This document shows positions 30,410 to 41,197 of a stretch of 64,000 bases of DNA, piece by piece (within the stretch, counting starts at the first letter, position 1; every line of letters begins with the position of its first letter). The notes below the pieces were generated by a model that did not search any database, was not told the DNA's origin, and worked only from the letters and a program-made list of their open reading frames with translations. The position numbers and the translations under genes were made by a program. Source of the DNA: Streptococcus sp. VT 162 (GTDB taxonomy: Bacteria > Bacillota > Bacilli > Lactobacillales > Streptococcaceae); NCBI GenBank assembly GCA_000688775.2, contig CP007628.2, forward strand, positions 1,736,001 through 1,800,000, read 5' to 3'.

Positions 30410-30491
30410 CATCTTCATTCCAAAATTAAGTACATAATTTTATCCTAATACCAAATTACTACTGAAAAATTTCTTTTCTCTCGATATTTCC

Positions 30492-30520
30492 TTGCACAAA
30501 TCCCATGAAAACGCTACAAT
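30492..30520 (+). promoter_or_regulatory. Promoter of the lipoprotein phosphatase with cre-like site
   Basis: TTGCAC (30492-30497), 17 nt, TACAAT (30515-30520). TGAAAACGCTACAA (30506-30519) matches most of the cre consensus and covers the -10, so CcpA repression is plausible. Confidence 0.65.
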
Positions 30521-30551
30521 ATTAATAGACTATTATTAGGAGGATGGGATT

Positions 30552-31409
30552 ATGAAAATATCCAAAGTTACCATTACAATTGCTTCTACACTTACTTCCG
30601 TCATTTTACTGACTGGCTGTGGCACAAATTCGGCAAATTCACAGACAACACAAAGTAGTACATCTGATAATCAGGTTACCATGACCTATGATCAGTTGCG
30701 TTCAAGAGAAAATACTATGTCAACTCTTTGGTATCAAAAAGCAGCTGAGACCAAGGCACTCTATCTACAAGGTTACAATGTCGCTACTGATCGTTTGAAA
30801 GAACTACTAAAAACACAGACAGATAAACCCTACTCTATCGTTTTAGACTTAGACGAAACCGTATTAGACAATAGCCCTTATCAAGCGCAAAATGTCAAAG
30901 ATGGAACAGCATTTACCCCAGAAAACTGGGATGTCTGGGTAAAAAAAGCCGCAGCCAAGGCTGTACCAGGTGCTAAAGACTTCCTCCAATTTGCAGACCA
31001 AAACGGTGTCCAAATTTACTATGTATCTGACCGTACGATAGATCAGGTAGATGATACGATTAAAAACCTAGAAAACGAAGGAATCCCTGTACAAAGCCGC
31101 GATCATCTCATGTTCTTAGAAAAAGGCGTCAAATCTAAAGAAGGTCGTAGACAAGCAGTCCAAGAAAAAACCAACTTAGTCATGCTACTAGGAGATAATC
31201 TTGTGGACTTTGCAGAGTTTTCAAAGACCTCTGAAACTGAGCGCGACCAAAAATTAGAGGAATTACAAAAAGAGTTTGGTGAGAAATTCATCATTTTCCC
31301 TAACCCAATGTACGGATCATGGGAAAGCACTGTTTACAATGGTAATAAATTGGATGCCAAGGGTCAAACTGAAGAGCGCCAAAAAAACTTACAAGGTTTT
31401 GATAAATAA
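30552..31409 (+). CDS. lppC: Lipoprotein acid phosphatase, 5'-nucleotidase e(P4) family
   Basis: The product is 285 residues: a signal peptide with lipobox LLTGC (Cys 22-23), a short Ser/Thr-rich linker, then a class C HAD phosphatase. The catalytic motif is VLDLDETVLDNSPYQ near 96. Later motifs are YYVSDRT and MLLGDNLVDFAEF. Members dephosphorylate nucleotides outside the membrane to allow nucleoside uptake. SD GGAGG precedes the ATG. It is a single gene with its own promoter and terminator, set among the accessory genes. Confidence 0.9.
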   Translation: MKISKVTITIASTLTSVILLTGCGTNSANSQTTQSSTSDNQVTMTYDQLRSRENTMSTLWYQKAAETKALYLQGYNVATDRLKELLKTQTDKPYSIVLDLDETVLDNSPYQAQNVKDGTAFTPENWDVWVKKAAAKAVPGAKDFLQFADQNGVQIYYVSDRTIDQVDDTIKNLENEGIPVQSRDHLMFLEKGVKSKEGRRQAVQEKTNLVMLLGDNLVDFAEFSKTSETERDQKLEELQKEFGEKFIIFPNPMYGSWESTVYNGNKLDAKGQTEERQKNLQGFDK

Positions 31410-31476
31410 AATAAGGGAGCTATCTACCAGTTTACACCAACCACAAGATATCGTATTTGCGAGAATATCAAAAAGA

Positions 31477-31506
31477 GACGATTTCCAAGCGGAAATCGTC
31501 TTTTTT
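31477..31506 (+). terminator. Terminator after the lipoprotein phosphatase
   Basis: A 10-bp perfect stem GACGATTTCC / GGAAATCGTC with a 4-nt loop and six T residues. Confidence 0.9.
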
Positions 31507-31564
31507 ACTATTTTATCTTGTACTTGGTATAAACTAGTATATATTCCACTAGATAGTATGCTCT

Positions 31565-31644
31565 ATCGCTTGTACCACTTCCACCTGTTGCTGAATCCAT
31601 GGGTTGTTGCTGAATCCATGGGTGTTCCTCACCAATCGACTCAA
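31565..31644. repeat. 80-bp exact copy of the frameshift region of the UroD-like gene
   Basis: Bases 31565-31644 are identical to 29834-29913 in the same orientation, including both 19-bp units. Beyond this, 31641-31663 resembles the operator motif of the UroD operon. It lies in the gap before the flavin oxidoreductase stop codon and has no coding role. Confidence 0.92.
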
Positions 31645-31658
31645 CTGATTGAATTTTT

Positions 31659-32711
31659 TTATAACCCCTCTTTCATGGCAAAGTAAGCACGTATTTTCGG
31701 CGCCACTTGTGTGCCGAAGAGTTCAATAGCTCTCAGAACCTGGTCATGTGGCATAGAACCAAGCGGTAGGTGCAACATAAAGCGGTCCAAGCCTAAATCC
31801 TCAATCATGCGAATCAATTTTTCTGCCACCTGATCTGGATTGCCCACAAACATGGCACCATTTGGTCCAACCTGCTCCAAATATTGCTCATAGGTCAACT
31901 CCTGCCAGTGCAGACGGTCTTTGGAAATTGCATCCACCACTTGCTTGGTCGGATGGAAATAATCTTTGACAGCCTGCTCGCCATCTTCAGCAATCCAGCC
32001 CCAAGAATGAGCACCCACTTTCAGGTCTTTCTCCGCATGACCGGCTTCGCTCCCAATCTTACGATAAGCTTGAATCAACTTTTTAAAATAACGCGGATTG
32101 CCACCGATAATAGCATAGACAATCGGCAACCCCGCCTGAGCAATCTTCACTGTTGACTCTACATGACCTCCTGTCGCCACCCACAATGGCAATTTGTCCT
32201 GAACAGGACGAGGATAGACTTCTTTGCCAGAAATCGTTTGGGTCAATTGACCTTGCCAGTCTATCTTGGTCTTTTCATTGACTAACTGGAGCAAGTCTAA
32301 TTTCTCATCAAAGAGAGCTGCGTAGTCTTTCAAGTCATAGCCAAACAGAGGGAAGGATTCGGTGAATGAACCACGCCCAGCCATAATCTCCGCACGGCCA
32401 TTTGACAAGGCATCGATGGTAGCATATTGTTGGAACAAGCGAACCGGATCCATACTCGAGAGAATGCTGACTGCACTGGTCAAACGAATTTTCTTGGTAT
32501 TCACTGCCCCAGCTGCAAGAATAATCTCTGGGGCTGATACCGCAAAGTCCTCCCGATGATGCTCCCCAATCCCGTACACATCCAAACCAACCTTATCAGC
32601 CAGCTCAATTTCTGCCATCAACTGACGAATGCGTTCATCATGACTGTAAATCTGCCCAGTCGTTTCCAGAGCGGTTGTTTCACCAAATGTTGAAATTCCT
32701 AATTCTACCAT
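31659..32711 (-). CDS. LLM-class flavin-dependent oxidoreductase
   Basis: This 350-residue luciferase-like monooxygenase barrel has GIGEHHREDFAVSAPEI near 47 and AEIMAGRGSFTESFPLFGYD, typical of the bacterial LLM group with F420- or FMN-type binding (here probably FMN). It lies between the accessory block and glmS. From memory pneumococcus has an oxidoreductase (SP_0267) between pulA and glmS, so this gene belongs to the core and the accessory block was placed beside it. YtmO-like enzymes accompany cystine-type importers in Bacillus, which may be relevant. Confidence 0.9.
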   Translation of the reverse strand: MVELGISTFGETTALETTGQIYSHDERIRQLMAEIELADKVGLDVYGIGEHHREDFAVSAPEIILAAGAVNTKKIRLTSAVSILSSMDPVRLFQQYATIDALSNGRAEIMAGRGSFTESFPLFGYDLKDYAALFDEKLDLLQLVNEKTKIDWQGQLTQTISGKEVYPRPVQDKLPLWVATGGHVESTVKIAQAGLPIVYAIIGGNPRYFKKLIQAYRKIGSEAGHAEKDLKVGAHSWGWIAEDGEQAVKDYFHPTKQVVDAISKDRLHWQELTYEQYLEQVGPNGAMFVGNPDQVAEKLIRMIEDLGLDRFMLHLPLGSMPHDQVLRAIELFGTQVAPKIRAYFAMKEGL

Positions 32712-32791
32712 CCTGTTTCCTCGCTATCTCTTTAAGTTTTTAGGGTATTTTATCACTAATTAGTTTTATGTTCAATAAATTTGCTCATTAG

Positions 32792-32815
32792 AAAAAGCCT
32801 AGATGAACTAGACTT
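32792..32815 (-). terminator. Terminator after the 32823 gene
   Basis: Stem AGTCTAG / CTAGGCT around TTCAT with a T run. Together with the gene's last codons it is nearly identical (37 of 40) to the glmS terminator region at 33426-33465. Confidence 0.75.
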
Positions 32816-32822
32816 TCTTGGT

Positions 32823-33356
32823 TTATTCTACCTGTAGTTTATTGTCTTTCAAAGTTAACTTCGAGTTTTCTGTCAATTCTGTTTGTTCAAAAGTGTAAAT
32901 CGTCTCACCCTTTGTATCAATCATGTACCAGACTTGGTCTTTACGGACAACCAGGGCAAGCTCCGTACTATTTGTGTCCTCGTTTTTGACAGACAATGGA
33001 AAGGCCTTGTCCACACCTTCCAGAGCTACTTTATTCCCTGTTTTTAATTCTACTAGGTAGTACACGCCATCCTTTGTACCAAAACTGTAGTCCCCATTAA
33101 TCGGTGTGTGGCTATCATAGTTTTTCATTAGAATGGAAGTTTTATCCATACCTTCAAACGCCTTTTTAAAGTGTTCTTTCTGCTCTTCAGCTTTCTTTTG
33201 ATCTTGAGACTGAACCGTCTCTTGCACCGCAGCAATCCGTTCCAGGTTTTGCTTTTTCGCTTGTCTCTGCTGATGGATCAAGATCGTACGTATCAAGTAA
33301 GAACTAGACAAGACGATACCAACCAGCATAGCAATAATACTTTTTTTCTTCTTCAT
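32823..33356 (-). CDS. Small membrane-anchored extracytoplasmic protein, unknown function
   Basis: The product is 177 residues from ATG 33356 (MKKKKSIIAML), after AAGGAG; a longer reading without an SD is rejected. One N-terminal anchor (SIIAMLVGIVLSSSYLIRTI) precedes a Lys/Gln-rich coiled-coil-like stretch (about 28-62) and a beta-rich C-terminal domain (YSFGTKDGVYYLVELKTGNKVALEG, then DQVWYMIDTKGETIYTFEQ). It follows glmS on the same strand, behind that gene's terminator. I do not recognise the family. Confidence 0.75.
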   Translation of the reverse strand: MKKKKSIIAMLVGIVLSSSYLIRTILIHQQRQAKKQNLERIAAVQETVQSQDQKKAEEQKEHFKKAFEGMDKTSILMKNYDSHTPINGDYSFGTKDGVYYLVELKTGNKVALEGVDKAFPLSVKNEDTNSTELALVVRKDQVWYMIDTKGETIYTFEQTELTENSKLTLKDNKLQVE

Positions 33357-33425
33357 TTTCTTCTCCTTATAAAAAATTAAAGGCGAGCAAAAATACTCCT
33401 CACTCAAGTATACCAAGAGAGAGCA

Positions 33426-33449
33426 AAAAAGTCTAGATGAACTAGACTT
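33426..33449 (-). terminator. Terminator after glmS
   Basis: A stem AAAGTCTAG / CTAGACTTT around TTCAT followed by T residues, starting 7 nt past the glmS stop. Confidence 0.82.
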
Positions 33450-33456
33450 TCTTAGC

Positions 33457-35265
33457 TTATTCTACTGTTACTGACTTAGCAAGGTTACGTGGTTTGTCCA
33501 CATCAAGGCCACGGTGGAGTGTTGCAAAGTAAGCGACCAATTGCGTTGGTACGACCATTGAGATTGGTGAGAGGTAAGGGTGGACGGTCGTAAGGACGAT
33601 ATCGTCTGTGTCTTTAGCAACATTTTCCTCTGCGATAGTGAGAACCTTGGCACCACGAGCTGCGACCTCTTGGATATTTCCACGAGTGTGGTTGGCAAGA
33701 ACTGGATCTGACAAGAGGGCCAAGACAGGTGTCCCCTCTTCAATCAAGGCAATGGTTCCGTGCTTGAGTTCTCCTGCCGCAAAGCCTTCACATTGGATGT
33801 AAGAAATCTCTTTGAGTTTGAGACTGGCTTCCATGGCTACATAGTAGTCTTGACCACGTCCGATGTAAAAGGCGTTGCGAGTTGTTTCAAGAAGGTCACG
33901 AACCTTTGCATCAATGGTTTCTTTTTCAGAAAGAGTTGATTCGATAGACTGAGCTACGATTGACAACTCATGAACCAGGTCAAAGGCTTGCGCTTTGGCA
34001 TTGCCGTTTGCTTCTCCGACTGCTTTTGCAAGGAAGGCAAGGGCTGCGATTTGTGCTGTGTAGGCCTTGGTTGATGCCACGGCAATTTCAGGACCCGCGT
34101 GAAGGAGCATTGTATGGTTGGCTTCACGTGAAAGAGTTGATCCTGGAACGTTTGTCACTGTCAAGCTTGGAATGCCCATTTCATTAGCCTTGACCAAAAC
34201 CTGACGGCTGTCAGCTGTTTCACCAGACTGGCTGATAAAGATGAAGAGTGGTTTTTTGCTGAGAAGTGGCATACCATAGCCCCACTCAGATGAAATTCCA
34301 AGTTCAACAGGTGTATCCGTCAACTCTTCCAGCATCTTCTTAGAAGCAAATCCTGCGTGGTACGATGTTCCAGCTGCAAGGATGTAAATGCGGTCTGCAT
34401 CTTGAACAGCCTTGATGATAGCTGGATCTACAACAACTTGACCAGCCTCATCTGTGTAGGCTTGGATGAGTTTACGCATCACCGTTGGTTGCTCGTCGAT
34501 TTCCTTGAGCATGTAATAAGGATAAGTCCCCTTACCGATATCTGACAAGTCGAGCTCCGCAGTATAGCTAGCACGTTCACGGCGATTGCCATCATAGTCT
34601 TGAACTTCGACACTATCAGCCTTGACGATTACCAACTCTTGGTCATGAATTTCCATGTATTGGTTGGTCTCACGAATCATAGCCATAGCATCTGAGCAGA
34701 CCATGTTGTAGCCTTCTCCAAGACCAATCAAGAGTGGTGATTTGTTCTTAGCGACATAGATGACATCTGGATTTTCAGAGTCAACCAAGGCAAAGGCATA
34801 AGAACCACGGATGATGTGAAGAGCTTTTTTGAAGGCTTCAAGAACTGACAAACCATCTTCTTCTGCAAATTTCCCAATCAAGTGAACGGCGATTTCCGTA
34901 TCTGTTTGCCCCTTGAAGTGGTGACCTGCAAGGTATTCTTCCTTGATTTCAAGGTAGTTCTCAATCACCCCATTATGCACCAAGACAAAACGTCCTGTCT
35001 CAGAGCGGTGTGGGTGAGCGTTGTCCTCCGTTGGTTTCCCGTGAGTCGCCCAACGCGTATGTCCGATACCAGTCGTTCCCTCAACACCAGCTGTCTTTGC
35101 AGACAATTCTGCAATACGACCGACAGCCTTAACCAGGTGATTTTCAGCACCACCTAGGACAAAAATCCCCGCAGAATCATAACCACGGTATTCGAGCTTT
35201 TCAAGCCCTTGAATCAAAATATCAGTTGCATTTGTGTTTCCAACAACACCAACAATTCCACACAT
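33457..35265 (-). CDS. glmS: Glucosamine-6-phosphate synthase (glutamine-hydrolysing)
   Basis: This 602-residue enzyme begins MCGIVGVVG; the Cys exposed after Met removal is the glutaminase nucleophile, so the ATG at 35265 is fixed. The N-terminal amidotransferase ([16 protein letters not shown]) is followed by two SIS domains ([31 protein letters not shown]) and ends KSVTVE. It commits fructose-6-phosphate to amino-sugar and peptidoglycan synthesis. The best Shine-Dalgarno (35296-35301) is 30 nt upstream with a 5-bp hairpin in between. Two NagR-like sites flank the promoter. No glmS ribozyme is apparent. Confidence 0.98.
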   Translation of the reverse strand: MCGIVGVVGNTNATDILIQGLEKLEYRGYDSAGIFVLGGAENHLVKAVGRIAELSAKTAGVEGTTGIGHTRWATHGKPTEDNAHPHRSETGRFVLVHNGVIENYLEIKEEYLAGHHFKGQTDTEIAVHLIGKFAEEDGLSVLEAFKKALHIIRGSYAFALVDSENPDVIYVAKNKSPLLIGLGEGYNMVCSDAMAMIRETNQYMEIHDQELVIVKADSVEVQDYDGNRRERASYTAELDLSDIGKGTYPYYMLKEIDEQPTVMRKLIQAYTDEAGQVVVDPAIIKAVQDADRIYILAAGTSYHAGFASKKMLEELTDTPVELGISSEWGYGMPLLSKKPLFIFISQSGETADSRQVLVKANEMGIPSLTVTNVPGSTLSREANHTMLLHAGPEIAVASTKAYTAQIAALAFLAKAVGEANGNAKAQAFDLVHELSIVAQSIESTLSEKETIDAKVRDLLETTRNAFYIGRGQDYYVAMEASLKLKEISYIQCEGFAAGELKHGTIALIEEGTPVLALLSDPVLANHTRGNIQEVAARGAKVLTIAEENVAKDTDDIVLTTVHPYLSPISMVVPTQLVAYFATLHRGLDVDKPRNLAKSVTVE

Positions 35266-35303
35266 AGTATATACGACACAGACCAGCTGTGCTTTCTCCT
35301 TAA

Positions 35304-35395
35304 ATTGGTATAGTCTGATTCTCCTTTTTCAGAATCAGCAAAGACAGTATATACTTGTTTTTCTCACTTGTCAAGGATAAAAATTGGTATAGTTT
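35304..35395 (-). promoter_or_regulatory. glmS promoter flanked by two NagR-like (dre) operators
   Basis: On the minus strand TTGACA (35369-35374), a 17-nt spacer and TATACT (35346-35351) form a strong promoter. The sequence AATTGGTATAGT occurs twice in the same orientation, at 35304-35315 (leader) and 35382-35393 (upstream). It resembles the half-conserved sites bound by GntR-family NagR regulators, so control by GlcNAc/GlcN-6-phosphate is inferred. An 8-bp hairpin (CTGATTCT / AGAATCAG, 35314-35338) lies in the leader. Confidence 0.7.
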
Positions 35396-35480
35396 TTCTA
35401 TCTGGTATTTTAACAAGATTTCACTTGATACCTGACAAGTTAGCATCAATTACTTATAATGAATAGAGGAGGTATTTGCC

Positions 35481-35727
35481 ATTTGATTTTTCTTGGCACT
35501 TTTATCTTCTCTTCCCATCTTGTCTGATTTTCCCCATGGGCACCTCCTAACTCTGCTACTACAAGGCACTACAGATGGGCAATGCGACTGAGGTATCTGC
35601 TGTCGATAAATTCAGTCTCGTCATTACCCTCGTTCTAGCCTTTTTCTTCCTACAGGATGCCCTGACGTTTAAAACAATTATTGGCTGTATCCTGATTACG
35701 ATTGGGACCTTGGTGATGATATTGTAA
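35481..35727 (+). pseudogene. Remnant of an EamA/EmrE-like small transporter
   Basis: A promoter-like TATAAT (35455-35460) and GGAGG are followed by a stretch encoding FLALLSSL-like residues with a damaged start. After an in-frame stop, the sequence from 35551 encodes YYKALQMGNATEVSAVDKFSLV and a final hydrophobic helix ending GTLVMIL, the C-terminus of an EamA-type protein. The middle is missing. Confidence 0.7.
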
Positions 35728-35728
35728 T

Positions 35729-35762
35729 AAAAAGTGAGATGAACACCATCTCACTCTTTTTA
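35729..35762. terminator. Bidirectional terminator
   Basis: The stem AGTGAGATG / CATCTCACT with A and T tracts ends the glycosidase gene on the minus strand and the transporter remnant on the plus strand. Confidence 0.85.
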
Positions 35763-35765
35763 TTC

Positions 35766-37145
35766 TTAAAATCCATTATGGTCGCTGAGTTCCTTGAACC
35801 AATGGCCTGATTTTTTTAGACGACGTTCCTGCGTTTCCAAGTCCAATTCAACCAAACCATAGCGATTTTTATAGCTATTGAGCCATGACCAGCAATCAAT
35901 AAAGGTCCAGATTAAGTAACCCTTACAATTGGCTCCGTCTTCAATGGCACGGTGAAGTTCACGCAGATGTCCTTTGACAAAGTCGATACGATAGTCGTCC
36001 TGAATCATGCCATTCTCACGGAACTTTCCTTCCCCTTCAACCCCCATGCCGTTTTCGGTCAGCATCCACTCAATATTACCGTAGTTTTCCTTGATATTTT
36101 GGGCGATATCATAAATCCCCTGCTCGTAGATTTCCCAACCGCGGTGAGGATTGATTTTACGGCCCGGCATGATATAAGGCTCATAGAAATGTTCTGGCAA
36201 GAGGGGACTGTCTGGATGTTTAGCAAAACGCGGCGCCATAACGCGCAAAGGCTGATAGTAGTTCACTCCTAGGAAATCAACTGTATTCTCGCGAATGAGT
36301 TCTAACTCTTCAACAGTGTACTCTGGCAGCAAATCATGTTCAGCTAAAATTTCCACCAATTCCTCTGGATAAGCTCCCAAGACAGACGGATCTAGGAAAG
36401 ATTGGGCTTGGAAGAGATCGGCAATGCGAGCTGCCTTGACATCAGCAGGATGCTGGCTGCGTGGATAAGCCGGTGTCAAGTTAAGGACAATCCCAATCTT
36501 GGAATCAGGCAAAACCTCATGACAGGCCTTAACCGCAAGACTACTAGCCAGTTGCGTATGATAGGCAACCTTAACCGCCGCTTTGGCATCTACCTTGTGA
36601 GGATAATGGGCATCATAAAAATAACCAAATTCTACAGGTACGATGGGCTCGTTGAAGGTAATCCATTGGTCCACCAAGTCGCCGTAAGTTTCAAAACAAA
36701 AACGAGCATAGTCTTTATAGGCCCTGACGGTTGCCTTATTTTCCCAACCATCGCCGTCTTCTTGGAGGGCAAAAGGCAGGTCGAAGTGATAGAGATTGAC
36801 TAAGAGACGAATCCCTTTGGCCTTAATAGCTTCAAAAACCTGACGGTAGAAAGTCACCCCTTGCGGATTGACCTCTCCACGGCCTTGCGGGAAAATACGA
36901 GACCACTGGATAGAAGTTCGGAAGGCTGTATGCCCAGTCTCTACCAAAAGCTCAATATCCTTTTCCCAGTTTTCGTAAAAAGTCGATGTTTTATCAGGTC
37001 CAATTCCATTGTAGTAACGATTTGGCTCTACTTGGAACCAATAATCCCAGAGATTGTCTCCCTTGCCGTCACCAGGTACACGACCTTCTGTCTGTGGTCC
37101 AGAAGTGGAGGAACCCCAGACAAAATCCTTTGGAAATTTTAGCAT
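35766..37145 (-). CDS. Glycoside hydrolase family 1 (6-phospho-beta-glucosidase type)
   Basis: The product is 459 residues from ATG 37145 (MLKFPKDFVWGSSTSGPQ), which has AGAGGT upstream; a longer form begins in the promoter area. The acid/base Glu is in TFNEP near 175, and the nucleophile Glu is in LTENGMG near 365. GH1 enzymes of lactic bacteria usually cleave phosphorylated beta-glucosides imported by PTS systems. No PTS gene is adjacent, so the substrate is uncertain. By recall it matches SP_0265, next to glmS. Confidence 0.93.
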   Translation of the reverse strand: MLKFPKDFVWGSSTSGPQTEGRVPGDGKGDNLWDYWFQVEPNRYYNGIGPDKTSTFYENWEKDIELLVETGHTAFRTSIQWSRIFPQGRGEVNPQGVTFYRQVFEAIKAKGIRLLVNLYHFDLPFALQEDGDGWENKATVRAYKDYARFCFETYGDLVDQWITFNEPIVPVEFGYFYDAHYPHKVDAKAAVKVAYHTQLASSLAVKACHEVLPDSKIGIVLNLTPAYPRSQHPADVKAARIADLFQAQSFLDPSVLGAYPEELVEILAEHDLLPEYTVEELELIRENTVDFLGVNYYQPLRVMAPRFAKHPDSPLLPEHFYEPYIMPGRKINPHRGWEIYEQGIYDIAQNIKENYGNIEWMLTENGMGVEGEGKFRENGMIQDDYRIDFVKGHLRELHRAIEDGANCKGYLIWTFIDCWSWLNSYKNRYGLVELDLETQERRLKKSGHWFKELSDHNGF

Positions 37146-37184
37146 AGCTTTACCTCTTCGTTTATTCATTTTTCCCATTATATA

Positions 37185-37229
37185 GAAAAAACAAGGTAAA
37201 AACTAGTTACATTTTTGCCTTGTTTTTCT
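37185..37229. terminator. Terminator after proS
   Basis: The stem AAAAACAAGG / CCTTGTTTTT extends through a T/A-rich inner stem. It lies between proS and the glycosidase gene. Confidence 0.8.
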
Positions 37230-37243
37230 TCTGATTATAGTTT

Positions 37244-39109
<1,866 letters not shown>

Positions 39110-39113
39110 TTAT

Positions 39114-40370
39114 CTAAAAGAAGAGTCGCATAATGTCATTCCAGGTCACAGCTAGCATCAAGACAACCATGATAACTACACCAGCCATGGTGACATAGGT
39201 TTCAATTTCTTGTTTAAGGGGTTTCCGGCGGATAGCCTCTAGGATGTTGAGCACAATCTTTCCACCATCCAAAGCCGGGATAGGAATCAAGTTAAAAATT
39301 CCAATATTGATGGAAATCATAGCTAGGAAGTAGAGGACATTCTCAAGACCATTTTTAGCAGCATCGCTACTTGCCTTAAAAATAGCAACGGGACCACCGA
39401 GTTTGTTCAAATCTGGATGGAAAATCAAGTTTTTCAGAGCCGAAAGGATACGGAGCCCCGAGTCAGCAGCTGTCGTAAATCCACCAACAAACATGGATAG
39501 AAAGTCTGACTTGACCCCCGGTTGAACCCCAAGAATATAACGTCCTTGATTTTCTTCTGGCGTCACAGTGACTTGTTTTTCACTACCATTTTCAGAAATG
39601 GTCACATCCAAGGTCGGGGCGGTCTTGTCCTTGGTATCTGCTTCCACAGCCTGGGTCAAATCTTGCCAATTTTTAACCTCATGCGAGCCGACCTTGGTAA
39701 TTTGAGCGGTCTCAGCTACACCTACCTTAGCCAAAGCTCCCTCTGGCATGACATGAAAGAGATTGGTCTGAGTATCTCTAACACCGCCTTGCAAAAAGAT
39801 CAAGATCCAAAAAACAACAACTCCTAAGATAAAGTTATTCATGGGACCTGCAAAGTTGGTGATGAGCTTGCCCCAGATAGAAGCATTTTGATACTGTACA
39901 TCCAAAGGAGCGATGCGCACTTCGGTTCCATCTGCCTCAACAACCGTTGCATCATGATCCACTGCAAAAGTCTTTTCTTCTTCCAAGACCAAGCCTTTAA
40001 TGAAGAGCTTGTCTTCAAAGTCAAACTGGGTTACCTGCATAGGGAGAGCCGTTTGATCCAGTTTCTTCCCTGAGAGGTTAATCCGTTTGACCTTACCATC
40101 GTCGGCAAGTGTTAAACTGACCGGAGTTCCTGTCTTAATTTCTGTCGTATCATCACCCCAGCCTGCCATACGAACATAGCCTCCTAGAGGAAGAATTCGA
40201 ATGGTATAAGCCGTGCCATCCTTACCGATATGGGAAAAAATCTTGGGCCCCATACCAATGGCAAATTCACGAACTAAAATGCCTGATTTCTTGGCAAAAT
40301 AAAAATGTCCAAACTCATGCACCACCACAATAATCCCAAAAACGAGGATAAAGGTTAGCAATCCAATCAT
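39114..40370 (-). CDS. eep: Intramembrane site-2 zinc protease Eep/RseP
   Basis: This 418-residue protease has the zinc motif HEFGHF in the first helix (near 18), a PDZ region in the middle, and the second active-site motif [12 protein letters not shown] near 345. Family members cut signal peptides, pheromone precursors and anti-sigma factors within the membrane. It sits between cdsA and proS as in other streptococci, 15 nt after cdsA. Confidence 0.96.
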   Translation of the reverse strand: MIGLLTFILVFGIIVVVHEFGHFYFAKKSGILVREFAIGMGPKIFSHIGKDGTAYTIRILPLGGYVRMAGWGDDTTEIKTGTPVSLTLADDGKVKRINLSGKKLDQTALPMQVTQFDFEDKLFIKGLVLEEEKTFAVDHDATVVEADGTEVRIAPLDVQYQNASIWGKLITNFAGPMNNFILGVVVFWILIFLQGGVRDTQTNLFHVMPEGALAKVGVAETAQITKVGSHEVKNWQDLTQAVEADTKDKTAPTLDVTISENGSEKQVTVTPEENQGRYILGVQPGVKSDFLSMFVGGFTTAADSGLRILSALKNLIFHPDLNKLGGPVAIFKASSDAAKNGLENVLYFLAMISINIGIFNLIPIPALDGGKIVLNILEAIRRKPLKQEIETYVTMAGVVIMVVLMLAVTWNDIMRLFF

Positions 40371-40385
40371 TCAATATTCCTTTCT

Positions 40386-41189
40386 TTAAAACAGGCCAAA
40401 TAAGTGCATCATTGGAAACACAATCAGCATGCTGTCAAAGCGATCCAACACACCGCCATGTCCAGGGATAAATTTTCCAGAATCCTTAACACCGAAATGG
40501 CGTTTCGTAGCACTCTCAATCAAGTCACCAAACTGACCTGCCACACTGAAAAAGGCTGCAAAGAGACTCATTCTATAAATCCCATAAGGAAGAGCAACTG
40601 TGCTGTCCACTAACATGAAAATCACTGTTATCAGTACCGCACCTAGAATACCACCGACAAAGCCCTCAATACTCTTATTAGGAGAAACTCTCGGCGCCAA
40701 CTTATGTTTACCAAAATTCATCCCTGTCAGGTAGGCTGCGCTATCTGTCGCCCAAACGATAAAAAGGGCCAAAAGTACCTTGTCAAAACCTGCCACCCGA
40801 GCATCTAGTAAGGCATTAAAGCCAAAACCAACATAAAAGCTCACAGCAATTGGAAAAGCGGCATCTTCAATCGTATAGCTTTTACTGAAAACGGTGGTCC
40901 CTAGCATAATCATAATTAAAACGCTGTAGGCAACCACATTCCCATCAACTGGCAAAAAAGTTAGGTAATTTTCTAAGGGGATTGTGAGAGCAAAGGTCGC
41001 AAAGAGGGTCAAGGCACCCTCGATGGTCATGGTCTTTAACCCCTTCATGTGCAAGAGTTCATGGACGCCTAGCATCGCTAACAAGCCAATCCCTATCTGC
41101 AACAAGAGCCCTCCCGCAAACAAGACTGGAAGGAAAATTGCCAGGGCCAATACCGCAAACAATGTTCTCTTTTGTAAATCCTTGGTCAT
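40386..41189 (-). CDS. cdsA: Phosphatidate cytidylyltransferase
   Basis: This 267-residue multi-pass membrane enzyme makes CDP-diacylglycerol for phospholipid synthesis. The C-terminal signature SATKRHFGVKDSGKFIPGHGG, followed by VLDRFDS, is intact. It starts 8 nt after the uppS stop, forming a lipid-carrier/phospholipid operon. Confidence 0.97.
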   Translation of the reverse strand: MTKDLQKRTLFAVLALAIFLPVLFAGGLLLQIGIGLLAMLGVHELLHMKGLKTMTIEGALTLFATFALTIPLENYLTFLPVDGNVVAYSVLIMIMLGTTVFSKSYTIEDAAFPIAVSFYVGFGFNALLDARVAGFDKVLLALFIVWATDSAAYLTGMNFGKHKLAPRVSPNKSIEGFVGGILGAVLITVIFMLVDSTVALPYGIYRMSLFAAFFSVAGQFGDLIESATKRHFGVKDSGKFIPGHGGVLDRFDSMLIVFPMMHLFGLF

Positions 41190-41197
41190 ATCTTCTC

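Noticed and set aside
35266-35460. glmS ribozyme
   Set aside because: The leader is too short and shows none of the ribozyme core. NagR-like sites and a plain promoter explain the region.
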